The notes beneath the pieces are model-generated. The model worked only from the letters and a program-made list of their open reading frames with translations. It was not told the DNA's origin and did not search any database. The position numbers were made by a program, and so were the translations under genes. 64,000 bases of DNA from Streptomonospora litoralis. Lineage in GTDB: Bacteria > Actinomycetota > Actinomycetes > Streptosporangiales > Streptosporangiaceae. The stretch lies in contig NZ_CP036455.1 of NCBI RefSeq assembly GCF_004323735.1, positions 2,723,101 through 2,787,100 of the forward strand, read 5' to 3'. Shown in pieces: positions 44,228 to 53,171 of this stretch. Positions within the stretch are counted from its first letter, which is position 1; the number at the start of each line of letters is the position of its first letter.

Positions 44228-44911
44228 ATGACCACACAGCCGTTGAAAGCCGCGCTGAGTGGGCGGGTGCAACGGCCTGTCCCACTGCGTGAGGCGGTAT
44301 ACGAGACTATCCTCAACCTGATCATCACCCGGGAGTTCCCACCCGGCCGGCACCTGGTCGAGAGCGAACTCGCCGAGCAGCTCGGCGTCTCCCGGCAGCC
44401 GGTGCGCGAGGCCCTGCAGCGGCTGAGCAACGAAGCCTGGGTCGACCTGCGCCCCGGCTACGGGGCTTTCGTGCACACACCCACCGAGAGCGAGGCCGAC
44501 CAGCTCCTGGCCGTGCGCGCCGTGCTGGAGACCGAGGCCGCCCGCCTGGCCGCGGGCACCGCAGGGCCGGCGCAGGTCGAGTACCTGCGCGAACTGTGGC
44601 GCGCCGGGGTCGGTGCCGTGGACGACGCCGACGTCGACTCGGTGGTCACCGCCAACGCCGACTTCCACCGCGGTGTCATCGAGGCGTCGGGCAACCGCGT
44701 GCTGGCCGAGCTGGCATCCCAGGTCGACCGCAGAGTGCGCTGGTACTACGCCCCCATCGCGCGTTCCCGCGGCATGGCCTCCTGGGACGAGCACGCCGGC
44801 ATCATCGAGGCCGTCGCCGCCGGGGACGCCGACGAGGCCGCCCGGCTGATGAACGAGCACACCGAGCGCACCCGGCTCACCTACCACGAGAACTTCGACG
44901 CCGGCTTCTGA
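44228..44911 (+). CDS. GntR family regulator, FCD subfamily
   Basis: This 227-residue regulator has an N-terminal winged helix (REAVYETILNLIITREFPPG; QLGVSRQPVREALQRL) and a C-terminal FCD domain. The metal-binding positions are visible in ANADFHRGV, DEHAGII and MNEHTERT. The ATG at 44228 follows CAGGAGCGG. It is divergent from the PanE2-like gene. The related 13-bp motif upstream of this gene and of six other units between 29.7 and 44 kb makes it the likely regulator of the oxalate/formate genes. The ligand is probably oxalate, glyoxylate or a CoA derivative (inference). Confidence 0.9.
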   Translation: MTTQPLKAALSGRVQRPVPLREAVYETILNLIITREFPPGRHLVESELAEQLGVSRQPVREALQRLSNEAWVDLRPGYGAFVHTPTESEADQLLAVRAVLETEAARLAAGTAGPAQVEYLRELWRAGVGAVDDADVDSVVTANADFHRGVIEASGNRVLAELASQVDRRVRWYYAPIARSRGMASWDEHAGIIEAVAAGDADEAARLMNEHTERTRLTYHENFDAGF

Positions 44912-44923
44912 GCGGGCGTACCC

Positions 44924-44967
44924 GTTCGCGGCCGCCGCCCGGCGCGGTACGGGCGGCGGCCGCGAAC
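44924..44967. terminator. 17-bp perfect hairpin between convergent genes
   Basis: Positions 44924-44940 pair exactly with 44951-44967 over a 10-nt loop. It lies between the GntR gene and the end of the CocE hydrolase gene, so it probably works in both directions. Confidence 0.8.
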
Positions 44968-44981
44968 GCCGCGCGGCCCCG

Positions 44982-47006
44982 CTAGACGTGGTCGCGCGGG
45001 ATCACCGTGTTCCACGTGCGCGCCGTCACCCGGTCGCCGCCCTCGTAGGCGTCCAGCGTCGCGTTGAGGTGGAACGCCTCGGGCGTCGCGGTCAGCTCAG
45101 TCTTGGTGACGGTCTCGACGTCCCAGTCGCCGCGCTTGAAGCGCATGTGCCACTCGGCGGTGCCCATTGGCGAGGAGAAGTCGTCGCCGCGCACCGAGTA
45201 GACCTCGTCGGCGCGCCGGGTGACCTCCAGCGCGGTGTCCTCGAAGTACACCGTCCCCAGGTCCTTGACCACCTTCAGCGACGACTCGTAGTCGACGAGG
45301 TCGCGCTCGACCTTCCACTCCTGCTCGCCCGGTGTCAGGTGGCTGGTCTCCAGCGGAGGGGTCCCCTCCGGCTCGCCGAAGGGCTGCGGTGCGACCTCGT
45401 CGGAGCTGTCGGTGGGGCGCACCGGCAGCACCAGCGAGCTGTCGCCCTCCAGCAGAACGGTCAGCAGTACCGGCTCCGGCGGCGGCCAGGCCAGAGGCCA
45501 GTAGGACGTCGAGACCGACACCCGCAGCCGGTGCCCCGGCGGGAACGCCTGGGCGACGCCGTTCATCGGCACGGCCACGCGGTAGAGCTTGCCCGGTTCC
45601 AGGTCCTCGGCGTCGGCATGGTCGCCGGAGTGGGTGAGGTTGAGCAGGCCGTAGGTCACCCGGGTGGCGCGCCCGTCGGGAGCGACGTCCGACAGCCGCA
45701 CGCACACCATCGCCACCGGCCGGTCGACGGTGAACTCCAGGTTGACGACGGGGGCGCCGAGGATCTCCAGCCGCTCGGTGAGCTCGTCGCTGTCGAACAC
45801 CAGCGACCCGCCGTCGTCCTCGCGCTGATCGTAGGGCAGGTCCGGAGGCGCGTTGTAGGAGCACCACTTGCCGGCGTACTGGCCCACCGTCAGCGGCGAC
45901 TCCACCGACGCGGCGGCGGTGGCCACGTCGGCGCCGGCGTCGGCGATGCCGTCCTGGGCCAGCGGCTGGGTGCGGCGGCTCACGCGCGGCGAGGGCCAGC
46001 GGGGCTCGCCCACCCAGCGGCCGGGCCGCTCCTCGTAGGAGGTGGAGGGCGGTACGCTCTCCTGCATCCAGGTCCGCACCATCGGCTCGTCCATCACATC
46101 GTTGTCCACACCCTTGAGCCAGCGGTCCCACCAGCGCACGCACTGCTGCAGGAACCCGATGGCGGGTCCGGGCACCCCCAGGTGGGGGTACTTGTGCGAC
46201 CACGGGCCGATCAGCCCCAGCCGCGGCACGCTCAACCCCTCCATCAGCCGGAACACCGCGTTGGAGTAGCCGTCGGCCCAGCCGCTGACGGCCATCACCG
46301 GCACCTCGATGTCGGAGAGGTCCTCACCCACCGAGCCGTGCCGCCAGTAGTCGTCGCGCAGCTGGTGCCGCAGCCAGGTGTCCAGCCACAGCCCGCTGTG
46401 GTCGAGGCGCTGCTGCCACATCTCGCGCCACCGTTCGCCGACGACGGCCGGGTCGGGCGGGCACGAGGTGTAGGCGAACATCGTGGAGGCCCACGAGAGG
46501 TTGTCACCCAGCAGGCACCCGCCCATGTAGTGCACGTCGTCGGCGTAGCGGTCGTCGGTCGAGCACAGCGTCACGATCGCGCCCAGGCTCTCCGGGCGGC
46601 GCGCGGCGACCTGCAGCGCGTTGAACCCGCCCCACGAGATACCCATCATGCCGGTGGTGCCCGAGCACCACGGCTGCGCGGCCAGCCAGGCCAGCACCTC
46701 CTCGGCGTCGCGCAGCTCCTGCTCCAGGTACTCGTCCTGGAGCACCCCCTCGGAGTCGCCGCTGCCGCGCAGGTCCACGCGGGCGCAGGCGTAGCCGTGG
46801 CCGGCCAGGTAGGGGTGGATGGTGGAGTCGCGCTGTGCGGTCAAATCCCGCTGCCGGTAGGGAATGAACTCCAGGACCGCCGGGACCGGCTCCTCGGCCG
46901 AGTCGGGCCGCCAGATCCGCGCGGCCAGCCGGGTGCCGTCGGACATGGGGATCATGATCCCCTGCTCCTCGACGACCTTGTGGGGCAGTGCCGTGACGTG
47001 GCGCAT
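44982..47006 (-). CDS. CocE/NonD family alpha/beta hydrolase
   Basis: This 674-residue hydrolase is of the CocE/X-Pro dipeptidyl-peptidase class. It has the alpha/beta core with nucleophile GISWGG (Ser124), the acid in VSGWADGYSN (about 250) and the histidine in GPWSHKYPHLG (about 280). A C-terminal jelly-roll domain includes PPGHRLRVSVSTSYWP. Such enzymes cleave esters or acyl-amide bonds. No signal peptide is visible, so it acts in the cytoplasm. It follows the ATP-grasp gene by 21 bp, and the two probably act on one metabolite. Confidence 0.88.
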   Translation of the reverse strand: MRHVTALPHKVVEEQGIMIPMSDGTRLAARIWRPDSAEEPVPAVLEFIPYRQRDLTAQRDSTIHPYLAGHGYACARVDLRGSGDSEGVLQDEYLEQELRDAEEVLAWLAAQPWCSGTTGMMGISWGGFNALQVAARRPESLGAIVTLCSTDDRYADDVHYMGGCLLGDNLSWASTMFAYTSCPPDPAVVGERWREMWQQRLDHSGLWLDTWLRHQLRDDYWRHGSVGEDLSDIEVPVMAVSGWADGYSNAVFRLMEGLSVPRLGLIGPWSHKYPHLGVPGPAIGFLQQCVRWWDRWLKGVDNDVMDEPMVRTWMQESVPPSTSYEERPGRWVGEPRWPSPRVSRRTQPLAQDGIADAGADVATAAASVESPLTVGQYAGKWCSYNAPPDLPYDQREDDGGSLVFDSDELTERLEILGAPVVNLEFTVDRPVAMVCVRLSDVAPDGRATRVTYGLLNLTHSGDHADAEDLEPGKLYRVAVPMNGVAQAFPPGHRLRVSVSTSYWPLAWPPPEPVLLTVLLEGDSSLVLPVRPTDSSDEVAPQPFGEPEGTPPLETSHLTPGEQEWKVERDLVDYESSLKVVKDLGTVYFEDTALEVTRRADEVYSVRGDDFSSPMGTAEWHMRFKRGDWDVETVTKTELTATPEAFHLNATLDAYEGGDRVTARTWNTVIPRDHV

Positions 47007-47027
47007 GCGGCTCTCCCTTCTCTCGTA

Positions 47028-48305
47028 TCATTCGCCGCCTGCGGCCGGCCCCTCTTCGACCTCGAACGGCAGGCGGGCCAGGCACAGCTCGTAGGCGCGC
47101 TGGAGTTCCTCGGTGTCGGCGGCGCCGGTGTAGACGACGGCTACCGCGTAGCTGTAGCTGTCCTGGCCGAACATCTCGGAGAGCCGCGTACCCGGTTCGA
47201 CCAGGATCTCCGCCGAAGTGCCCGGGATATCCCGCTCCATGCCCGCCACATCGTCCTCGTCGGGGGCGATGCGCACCACACCGTCGGAGAAGCGGCGCAG
47301 GAACCACTTGGCCGCCACCGCGAACTCCCCGCCGCCCTGCTCCAGTTCGGGCTCGCGGCCCAGCGCCAGATCGACGCGGTAGGTGTGGTTGGGGCGGCCG
47401 TCGACGTAGGACGTCAGCTTGGTGTGGGACTGGGAGTGGCGGGGGTTGACCTCCAGCAGGCAGGTCTCGTCGCTGTCGGGGTTCCAGAAGAACTCGATGT
47501 TGAAGGTGGTGTCGTCCAGGCCCATGCGGCCGACGACGCGAACGGAGACGTCGCGGACCCGCTCCAGCACGTGGCCGGGGAGATCGCTGGGATACTGGTA
47601 GCGGAGGAAGCTGGGGGTTCCGGGGTAGTTGAGGGAGTCGATGACGCCGTAGGCGTGCACCTCCCCCTTGTAGACGTAGCCCTCGACCGTGAGCTGGCGT
47701 CCGGAGACCTCCTCCTCGGCCAGGCACGCCGTGCCCCCTGCGCGGGCGACCGCCTCGGGCAGCTCGATCCGGTCCATCACCCACTCGAAGGGGTCGCCGA
47801 GCTCGCCCGCGCCCTCGCGGATGCGGCCCAGCGCGTCCCGAAAGCCCTGTTCGTCCTCCACGCGGAAGGCCAGATCCGAGGAGAAGCCCTTCACCGGCTT
47901 CAGCCACATCGGGTAGTTCAGGTACTCGGGTGGGCGCTCGGCGTCGAAGGGAACCTCGGCGAAGCCGGGCAGCTCGTCGATCACCTCCGCCTGCTCCAGG
48001 CGGCTCCAGTACTTGTGCTCGCACTTGACGACCGATTCCAGCGACGGCGCGGGCAGTCCCCGCTCGGCGCACAGGATCGGTACCAGGGTGCTGACGGGGA
48101 AGTCCCAGTAGCCCATGATCGCGTCGATGCGCCCGTCGAAGGCGTCGAGTTCCGCTCGGGCCTCCTCCAGCACGTCGGCCAAGTCCAGCTCGGGATCGTG
48201 CAGCCGCTCAAGGCTCAGCAGTCGATGGAACCGGACATGGGGGATGGTGCGGAGGGTCTCGCGGTTGTGCTCGTCCATACCGAGCACGAAGACGTTCTCG
48301 CTCAT
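47028..48305 (-). CDS. ATP-grasp domain protein
   Basis: The 425-residue protein has an N-terminal preATP-grasp part (MSENVFVLGMDEHNRETL) and an ATP-grasp domain with PMWLKPVKGFSSDLAFRV, the acidic segment VSGRQLTVEGYVYKGE, and the metal site TTFNIEFFWN with LLEVNPRHSQSHT. Such enzymes form amide or thioester bonds through an acyl phosphate. The substrate is unknown. It is co-transcribed with the CocE-type hydrolase, which could remove or transfer the product's acyl group. ATG at 48305 is preceded by AAAGGGGTG. Confidence 0.82.
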   Translation of the reverse strand: MSENVFVLGMDEHNRETLRTIPHVRFHRLLSLERLHDPELDLADVLEEARAELDAFDGRIDAIMGYWDFPVSTLVPILCAERGLPAPSLESVVKCEHKYWSRLEQAEVIDELPGFAEVPFDAERPPEYLNYPMWLKPVKGFSSDLAFRVEDEQGFRDALGRIREGAGELGDPFEWVMDRIELPEAVARAGGTACLAEEEVSGRQLTVEGYVYKGEVHAYGVIDSLNYPGTPSFLRYQYPSDLPGHVLERVRDVSVRVVGRMGLDDTTFNIEFFWNPDSDETCLLEVNPRHSQSHTKLTSYVDGRPNHTYRVDLALGREPELEQGGGEFAVAAKWFLRRFSDGVVRIAPDEDDVAGMERDIPGTSAEILVEPGTRLSEMFGQDSYSYAVAVVYTGAADTEELQRAYELCLARLPFEVEEGPAAGGE

Positions 48306-48414
48306 CTCGCACCCCTTTCTTTCCCTCGGGCGATGCGCCTACCCGCGAGGAAAGCCGATGCGACGTGCCGTCGCGGTGATCCGCGACTCCCGCGCACTCC
48401 CGCGCACGCCGGCG

Positions 48415-48451
48415 GGTGCCGGTCGCGGGCCGCGGCGCCCGCGACCGGCAC
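48415..48451. repeat. 15-bp perfect inverted repeat in a divergent promoter region
   Basis: GTGCCGGTCGCGGGC (48416-48430) pairs exactly with GCCCGCGACCGGCAC (48437-48451) over a 6-nt loop. It lies between divergent genes, 41 bp before the hypothetical gene at 48493. This is an odd place for a terminator, so it may be a regulatory hairpin. Confidence 0.6.
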
Positions 48452-48492
48452 ATGCGCGGCCGTAGGCGCCGTCCGCGCCCTAAGGTGGGCCC

Positions 48493-48915
48493 ATGGCGCA
48501 CCGACACCCCAGCAAGCTCAACGCCGAGCACGTCACCCACCCCGCTGCCCGGCGCCTGCTCAAAGCCGAACTGGCCAACTGCGCCGAGTGCCGCGCCCAC
48601 GGCGACGCCGAGGCGCTGGCCGACCCCGCGATCCTGGAATCGCTGCTGCACGGCTTCGTGCTGAAGCGCGCCGAGCAGTGGCGCAACCGCCACTCCCGCT
48701 ACCCGGTCAACCTCTACGACCTCGCCCCGCCCGACGAGCTGCGCTTCCTGCACATCCCCACCCGCGAAGTCGCGCGCCTGTGCGTGGTCGAGGGGCGTGC
48801 CGGAGACCGGGTGGAGACCGCCGGTGCGCTGGCCGAGACCGGAAACCTCACCGGCGACGACCGCGCCCTGGTGCTGGGCGACATCGTCGACGGGATCCTG
48901 GAGGACGAGGGCTGA
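48493..48915 (+). CDS. Hypothetical protein
   Basis: The 140-residue soluble protein has a CAEC pair near the N-terminus (LANCAECRAHG, about residues 29-39), a helical middle (ILESLLHGFVLKRAEQWRNR) and an acidic C-terminus. Codon use and the ATG with a GTGGGCCC leader support coding. I recognise no family, and the neighbours give no clue. Confidence 0.65.
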   Translation: MAHRHPSKLNAEHVTHPAARRLLKAELANCAECRAHGDAEALADPAILESLLHGFVLKRAEQWRNRHSRYPVNLYDLAPPDELRFLHIPTREVARLCVVEGRAGDRVETAGALAETGNLTGDDRALVLGDIVDGILEDEG

Positions 48916-49369
48916 GACCGGGGGCTTCCGTGTCCGGCCGCCGACCCGCTGCCGCGTCCGACCCGGCACCCGCCCGCGGCCGTTGCGGTTGGATCACGAT
49001 CGGCGGCCGGGTCCGGCCGCCGGTGCGGCCCCGCGTAGCCCCGGCGGCGGCCGGATGCTCAGCTGCGCGGCGGCGGAAACGCCGCCGTGCGGGCGCACCG
49101 GAGCCGTCGGCCGTGTTCGGACCGCGGCGGGCGGGCGGACGGGGACGGCGGCGGAACATCGTATGCTGCCCTAGCGGACATCGAGGTCCGGCGCGCCCCG
49201 ACCGGTATCGGGCATGTCCCGAACCCGGCCGATCGCCCTCCTCATCGGGAGCAGGAACGAGTCGGCCGACGGAACCGCGGCGGTCTTGTGCGCATCAGAA
49301 CGGCAGCACCATCGACATCCCAGCGGCGCCGGCGAGCGCGCCCGTGGACATTTCCGGGGAGGAAACAGC
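48916..49369. other. 454-bp intergenic region, no gene seen
   Basis: All frames give arginine/proline-rich filler. An AT-containing stretch at 49159-49166 (catcgtatgct) could be part of a promoter for the DUF4190-like gene, but I cannot support more. Confidence 0.5.
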
Positions 49370-49810
49370 ATGAGTTACGGTCCGTCCGGGGGTCAGCCGC
49401 CCTACGGCAGCGGAGGATACGGTTCGCCGCCTCCGCAGCAGCCGCCCCAGGGCCCGCCCCCGCCGCCGCCCGGAGGCGGCGGATACGGCGGCCCCAGCGG
49501 CGGCTACGGCCCACCGCCCCCGCCCGGGGACCCCTACGGCGGCGGGAACTACGGCCAGCCGCCCGCCAGCAAGGGCAGCGCCATCGGCGCACTGGTCGCC
49601 AACATCTTCGGCATCTGCCTGAACTGCCTGTTCGGGATCGTCGGCCTGATCCTGGCGATCATCGCGCTGAATCAGATCGAGAGCAACCCCAAGTCGGCGC
49701 GCATGCTCACGCTGATCTCCTGGATCTGCTTCGGTGTCGGCGCCGTCATCGGGATCTTCGCGTGGATCTTCGTCTACCCCGACATGTTCGCGACGAATAC
49801 CATGCCGTAG
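49370..49810 (+). CDS. DUF4190-like membrane protein with Pro/Gly/Tyr-rich N-terminus
   Basis: The 146-residue protein has a low-complexity N-terminal half of about 70 residues rich in Gly, Pro, Tyr and Gln. It is followed by two hydrophobic helices (ALVANIFGICLNCLFGIVGLI and LISWICFGVGAVIGIFAWIF) joined by a short polar loop with IALNQIESNPKSARM. This layout is typical of actinobacterial DUF4190/CD225-like proteins near the cell surface, whose function is not known. ATG at 49370 follows GGGGAGGAAA. Confidence 0.82.
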   Translation: MSYGPSGGQPPYGSGGYGSPPPQQPPQGPPPPPPGGGGYGGPSGGYGPPPPPGDPYGGGNYGQPPASKGSAIGALVANIFGICLNCLFGIVGLILAIIALNQIESNPKSARMLTLISWICFGVGAVIGIFAWIFVYPDMFATNTMP

Positions 49811-49861
49811 GAGCCGCACCGGCGCCACACGCAGCAGCGCCGCGGCCGCCCTCAGCGTCCC

Positions 49862-49884
49862 CGGCTCGGCAGCGCACCGAGCCG
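49862..49884. terminator. Terminator-like hairpin
   Basis: CGGCTCGG (49862-49869) pairs with CCGAGCCG (49877-49884) over 7 nt. Flanking CGCCCT and AGGGCG can extend the stem with an internal loop. It lies between the convergent DUF4190-like and peptidase-like genes. Confidence 0.6.
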
Positions 49885-49936
49885 AGGGCGCTTCGCTTTC
49901 CGGCCGTTCTCCGCAGCGGCCGCCCAGGCCGGAGCC

Positions 49937-51073
49937 CTAGCCCTCCGGGACCTCCAGCGCCGCCCGCACGATCGCGCGCAGCTGGTCCACGATGGCGGCG
50001 CGGTCCCGCTCGAAGCCCGGGCCGCTCAGCGCCTCGGGGTCCGCGGAGTCGATCTCCAGCACCGGGGTGAGGACGTGGCCGGCCGGGATGGCGCGGCCGG
50101 TGGCGTCGCGCAGCAGCGTGTTGCGGTAGGCCACCTCGTTGGCCACGTGGTCGCCGCTCCCGCCGGCCCGCCCCCGCGAACCGGGCGTGGGACCGCCGGA
50201 GCGGTGCTGCGGTGCGTCTTGGGCCGCGGGTACCTCCACCACGCCGGTTCCGCCGTCCACCGCAAACGGCCCGCCCGCCCCCTCCAGGATCGCTTGCCGC
50301 GGCAGCGTCGACGACGTCCACTCCGGCATCGGGTCGAGTGTGGGCGCCTCGCGCGGTGCGGGCACCGGCCCCGGCGCCCGCACCCCCTCGTTGTCGGGGT
50401 CCTCGCCGCGGCGCCCGGCGTTGTAGACCGGCAGGCCGAAGTGCTCGGAGCGGCCCTGGCCGACGGTGATCACCGCGTCGGCGGCCACCGCCCCCGCCCC
50501 CGGCACATAGTGCGGCGCCAGCGCCCGCTCGACCATGCCCGCGCCCAGATCACGCCAGCGCACCGGGAACACGGCCGAGCGCACGGCGGCGCGGCGGCCC
50601 CCCACGTCCAAATCCGAGCCGTGCAGCGCGAGCGCGGCGCTGCCCGAGGGGTTGGACCGGCGCACGTCCTCGTCGAGCCCGTAAGGGTCGAAGCCGGTCA
50701 CGACCACCCGCAGCAGCTTGTCGTCGGGCGGGAACACCAGGTCGTCGTGGCCCCGCGAGGCACCCTCCAACCGGTCGGCCAGGGCGGCGCGTCCCGCTTC
50801 GCCCAGCTCGAAAGAGGGGACCCACTCGCGCAGCCGTGCGCTCAGCGTCAGCCGCGCCCAGTACAGGTAGCGGTCGTCGGGGACGCCGTCGCTCTGGCGC
50901 ACCGCCTCGGTCCACAGCCGCCGGCCGTGCGAGGCGACGACGCCCTCGGCCTCCCGCGCGTCGCGGGCCGACGCCAGGTCGGCGGCGAACAGGGGAGCCG
51001 CGGCCGCGAAGCCGGAGCGGCGCAGAATCGCCTGCGGTACGGCGAAGGCGGTACGGGACTCCTCGACGGTCAT
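49937..51073 (-). CDS. Pyroglutamyl-peptidase-like (C15) protein lacking the catalytic cysteine
   Basis: The 378-residue protein contains a C15-like core: LRVVVTGFDPYG (about residues 121-132), RRSNPSGSAALALHG, ITVGQGRSEHFGLPVYNAG and GDHVANEVAYRNTLL (from residue 307). In active enzymes the last motif carries the nucleophile as (G)xxxCNxxxY; here that position is alanine (VAN). The protein also has an extra N-terminal helical region of about 115 residues. It is probably a non-catalytic relative or has a different activity. The ATG at 51073 has GAGGG upstream; an ATG at 51088 is an alternative. Confidence 0.7.
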   Translation of the reverse strand: MTVEESRTAFAVPQAILRRSGFAAAAPLFAADLASARDAREAEGVVASHGRRLWTEAVRQSDGVPDDRYLYWARLTLSARLREWVPSFELGEAGRAALADRLEGASRGHDDLVFPPDDKLLRVVVTGFDPYGLDEDVRRSNPSGSAALALHGSDLDVGGRRAAVRSAVFPVRWRDLGAGMVERALAPHYVPGAGAVAADAVITVGQGRSEHFGLPVYNAGRRGEDPDNEGVRAPGPVPAPREAPTLDPMPEWTSSTLPRQAILEGAGGPFAVDGGTGVVEVPAAQDAPQHRSGGPTPGSRGRAGGSGDHVANEVAYRNTLLRDATGRAIPAGHVLTPVLEIDSADPEALSGPGFERDRAAIVDQLRAIVRAALEVPEG

Positions 51074-51364
51074 GGCGGTGGCCCTCATGTGCGTCGTTGC
51101 GGCGTGCGGCCCCCGGCTGTGCCGGGGCAAACGCCGCGCCTCCTTCCAGGTATAGCGCGGTCGCCGGGTTCGTGCCGAAGCGGTCACCCCGGTCCCCGCC
51201 CGCGGCGTCGGCGGCGCCGCGGCCGGGCAGCGGGCTCCGGCCGCCAGCCTCCCACAGCCGGCGGCCCCCGCAGCCCCCAACCCGGGCGGGCGCGCGGTTA
51301 GCGGTCGGCGGCCGCGGGAAAAAGTCCCCTGCCCGCAACCGCCTCTCAACGAAGAGAGAAGGAC

Positions 51365-52903
51365 ATGCCAGCCCTTCCCACCACCGAGCGCCTGCTGGAG
51401 CGCGCCACCGACGCCCTGCGGCGCTGCGGCGCCGACCCCGACGCCGCCGGGGGCGCCGGACACACGGCCCGCACCCCCATCACCGGCGAACCGCTGCTGG
51501 AGTTGGCCCCCCACGGCGCCGACGGCGCCGAGCGCGCCGTCGCCACCGCCGAGTCGGTATTCCGCGGCACCTGGCGCGACACCCCCGCCCCCGAACGCGG
51601 CAACCTCGTGCGGCGGCTGGGCGAACTGCTGCGCGAGCACAAGCGGGATCTGGCCGACATCGTCACCGTCGAGGCCGGCAAGATCGGCTCCGAGGCGGCC
51701 GGCGAGGTCCAGGAGATGATCGACGTCTGCGACTTCGCCGTCGGACTGTCCCGGCAGCTGTACGGACGCACGATGGCGTCCGAGCGGCCGGGGCACCGGC
51801 TGATGGAGACCTGGCACCCGCTGGGCGTCGTCGGCGTCATCACCGCCTTCAACTTCCCCGTGGCGGTGTGGTCCTGGAACACCGCGGTCGCGCTGGTCTG
51901 CGGCGACACCGTGGTGTGGAAGCCCTCCGAGCAGGCGCCGCTGACCGCTCTGGCCTGCCACGGGCTGCTCATGCGCGCCGCCGCCGACGTCGGCGCACCG
52001 CCCGAGGTGCACCAGGTGCTGCTGGGCGGACGCGAGATCGGCGAGCAGTTGGCCGACGACCCGCGGGTGGCCCTGCTCAGCGCCACCGGATCGGTGCGCA
52101 TGGGCCGCGAGGTGGCACCGCGCGTGGCCGCGCGCCTGGGCCGCTACCTGCTGGAGCTGGGCGGCAACAACGCCGCGGTCGTGGCGCCCTCTGCCGACAC
52201 CGACCTGGCGCTGCAGGGCGTCGTCTTCGGCGCCGCCGGCACGGCGGGGCAGCGCTGCACCACCCAGCGGCGCCTCATCGTGCACGAGGACATCGCCGAG
52301 GACTTCACCGGGCGCGTCGCCGAGGCCTACGGCAAGCTCGGCGACCGCATCGGCGACCCCTTCGCCGAGGACACCCTGGTGGGGCCGCTGATCGGCGAGT
52401 CCGCGCACCGGTCGATGGGCCAGGCGCTGCAGACGGCCGCCGACGAGGGAGGCAGGCTGCTGACCGGTGGCGGGCGCCGCCTGGAGCCCGAGGCCCCGGC
52501 CGCCTACTACGCGGAACCGGCGGTGGTGAGAATGCCCCGCCAGAGCGGCATCGTGCGCGAGGAGACCTTCGCGCCCATCCTCTACGTGCTCACCTACCGG
52601 ACCTTCGAGGAGGCGCTGGAGTTGCACAACGGCGTCCCCCAGGGACTCTCCGGCTCGGTGTTCACCCGCGACCAGCGCGAGGCCGAGCTGTTCCTGTCGG
52701 CGTCCGGGTGCGACTGCGGCATCGCCAATGTCAACATCGGCACCTCCGGAGCCGAGATCGGCGGCGCCTTCGGCGGCGAGAAGGCCACCGGCGGCGGGCG
52801 CGAGTCCGGCTCGGACGCCTGGCGCGCCTACATGCGCCGCGCCACCAACACGGTCAATTACTCCACCCGGCTGCCCTTGGCCCAGGGAGTCAGCTTCCTC
52901 TGA
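51365..52903 (+). CDS. ALDH7-type aldehyde dehydrogenase (aminoadipate semialdehyde/piperideine-6-carboxylate type)
   Basis: This 512-residue enzyme resembles the ALDH7/AmaB group: AFNFPVAVWSWNTAVALVCGD, ELGGNNAAVV (catalytic Glu region), the nucleophile in GQRCTTQRRLIVHE, and the diagnostic C-terminal NIGTSGAEIGGAFGGEK with GGGRESGSDAWRAYMRR. It would oxidise 2-aminoadipate semialdehyde to aminoadipate in lysine catabolism, using NAD+. ATG at 51365 follows AGAGAGAAGG. No other lysine genes are adjacent, but the aminotransferase at 18.7 kb is of a type that can act on aminoadipate. Confidence 0.88.
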   Translation: MPALPTTERLLERATDALRRCGADPDAAGGAGHTARTPITGEPLLELAPHGADGAERAVATAESVFRGTWRDTPAPERGNLVRRLGELLREHKRDLADIVTVEAGKIGSEAAGEVQEMIDVCDFAVGLSRQLYGRTMASERPGHRLMETWHPLGVVGVITAFNFPVAVWSWNTAVALVCGDTVVWKPSEQAPLTALACHGLLMRAAADVGAPPEVHQVLLGGREIGEQLADDPRVALLSATGSVRMGREVAPRVAARLGRYLLELGGNNAAVVAPSADTDLALQGVVFGAAGTAGQRCTTQRRLIVHEDIAEDFTGRVAEAYGKLGDRIGDPFAEDTLVGPLIGESAHRSMGQALQTAADEGGRLLTGGGRRLEPEAPAAYYAEPAVVRMPRQSGIVREETFAPILYVLTYRTFEEALELHNGVPQGLSGSVFTRDQREAELFLSASGCDCGIANVNIGTSGAEIGGAFGGEKATGGGRESGSDAWRAYMRRATNTVNYSTRLPLAQGVSFL

Positions 52904-52972
52904 CGGCGGGCGCGGATGCGAGGCGGCCGACGCGGCAGGAGGTCCGGGTGCCGCGCCGACCGGGTCTCACGG

Positions 52973-53009
52973 ACGCGGGGCGCCGCAGCCGCACCGCGGC
53001 GCCCCGCGT
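52973..53009. terminator. 14-bp perfect hairpin after the ALDH7-type gene
   Basis: ACGCGGGGCGCCGC (52973-52986) pairs exactly with 52996-53009 over a 9-nt loop, 70 bp beyond the stop codon. Confidence 0.7.
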
Positions 53010-53171
53010 GCACGGTGTTCTCACCGCATCTGCTGCGCCGGTGCGGCCCGGGTGTCCGGATACGGACCTCGGGCCCTATCGGACCGGCTGTCGATTCTGC
53101 TACCCGGATGCGGCCCGGCCCAACACACCGATTCCGTCCGCGGTCGGCGCCCGCCGCACCAGATGGCGCGC

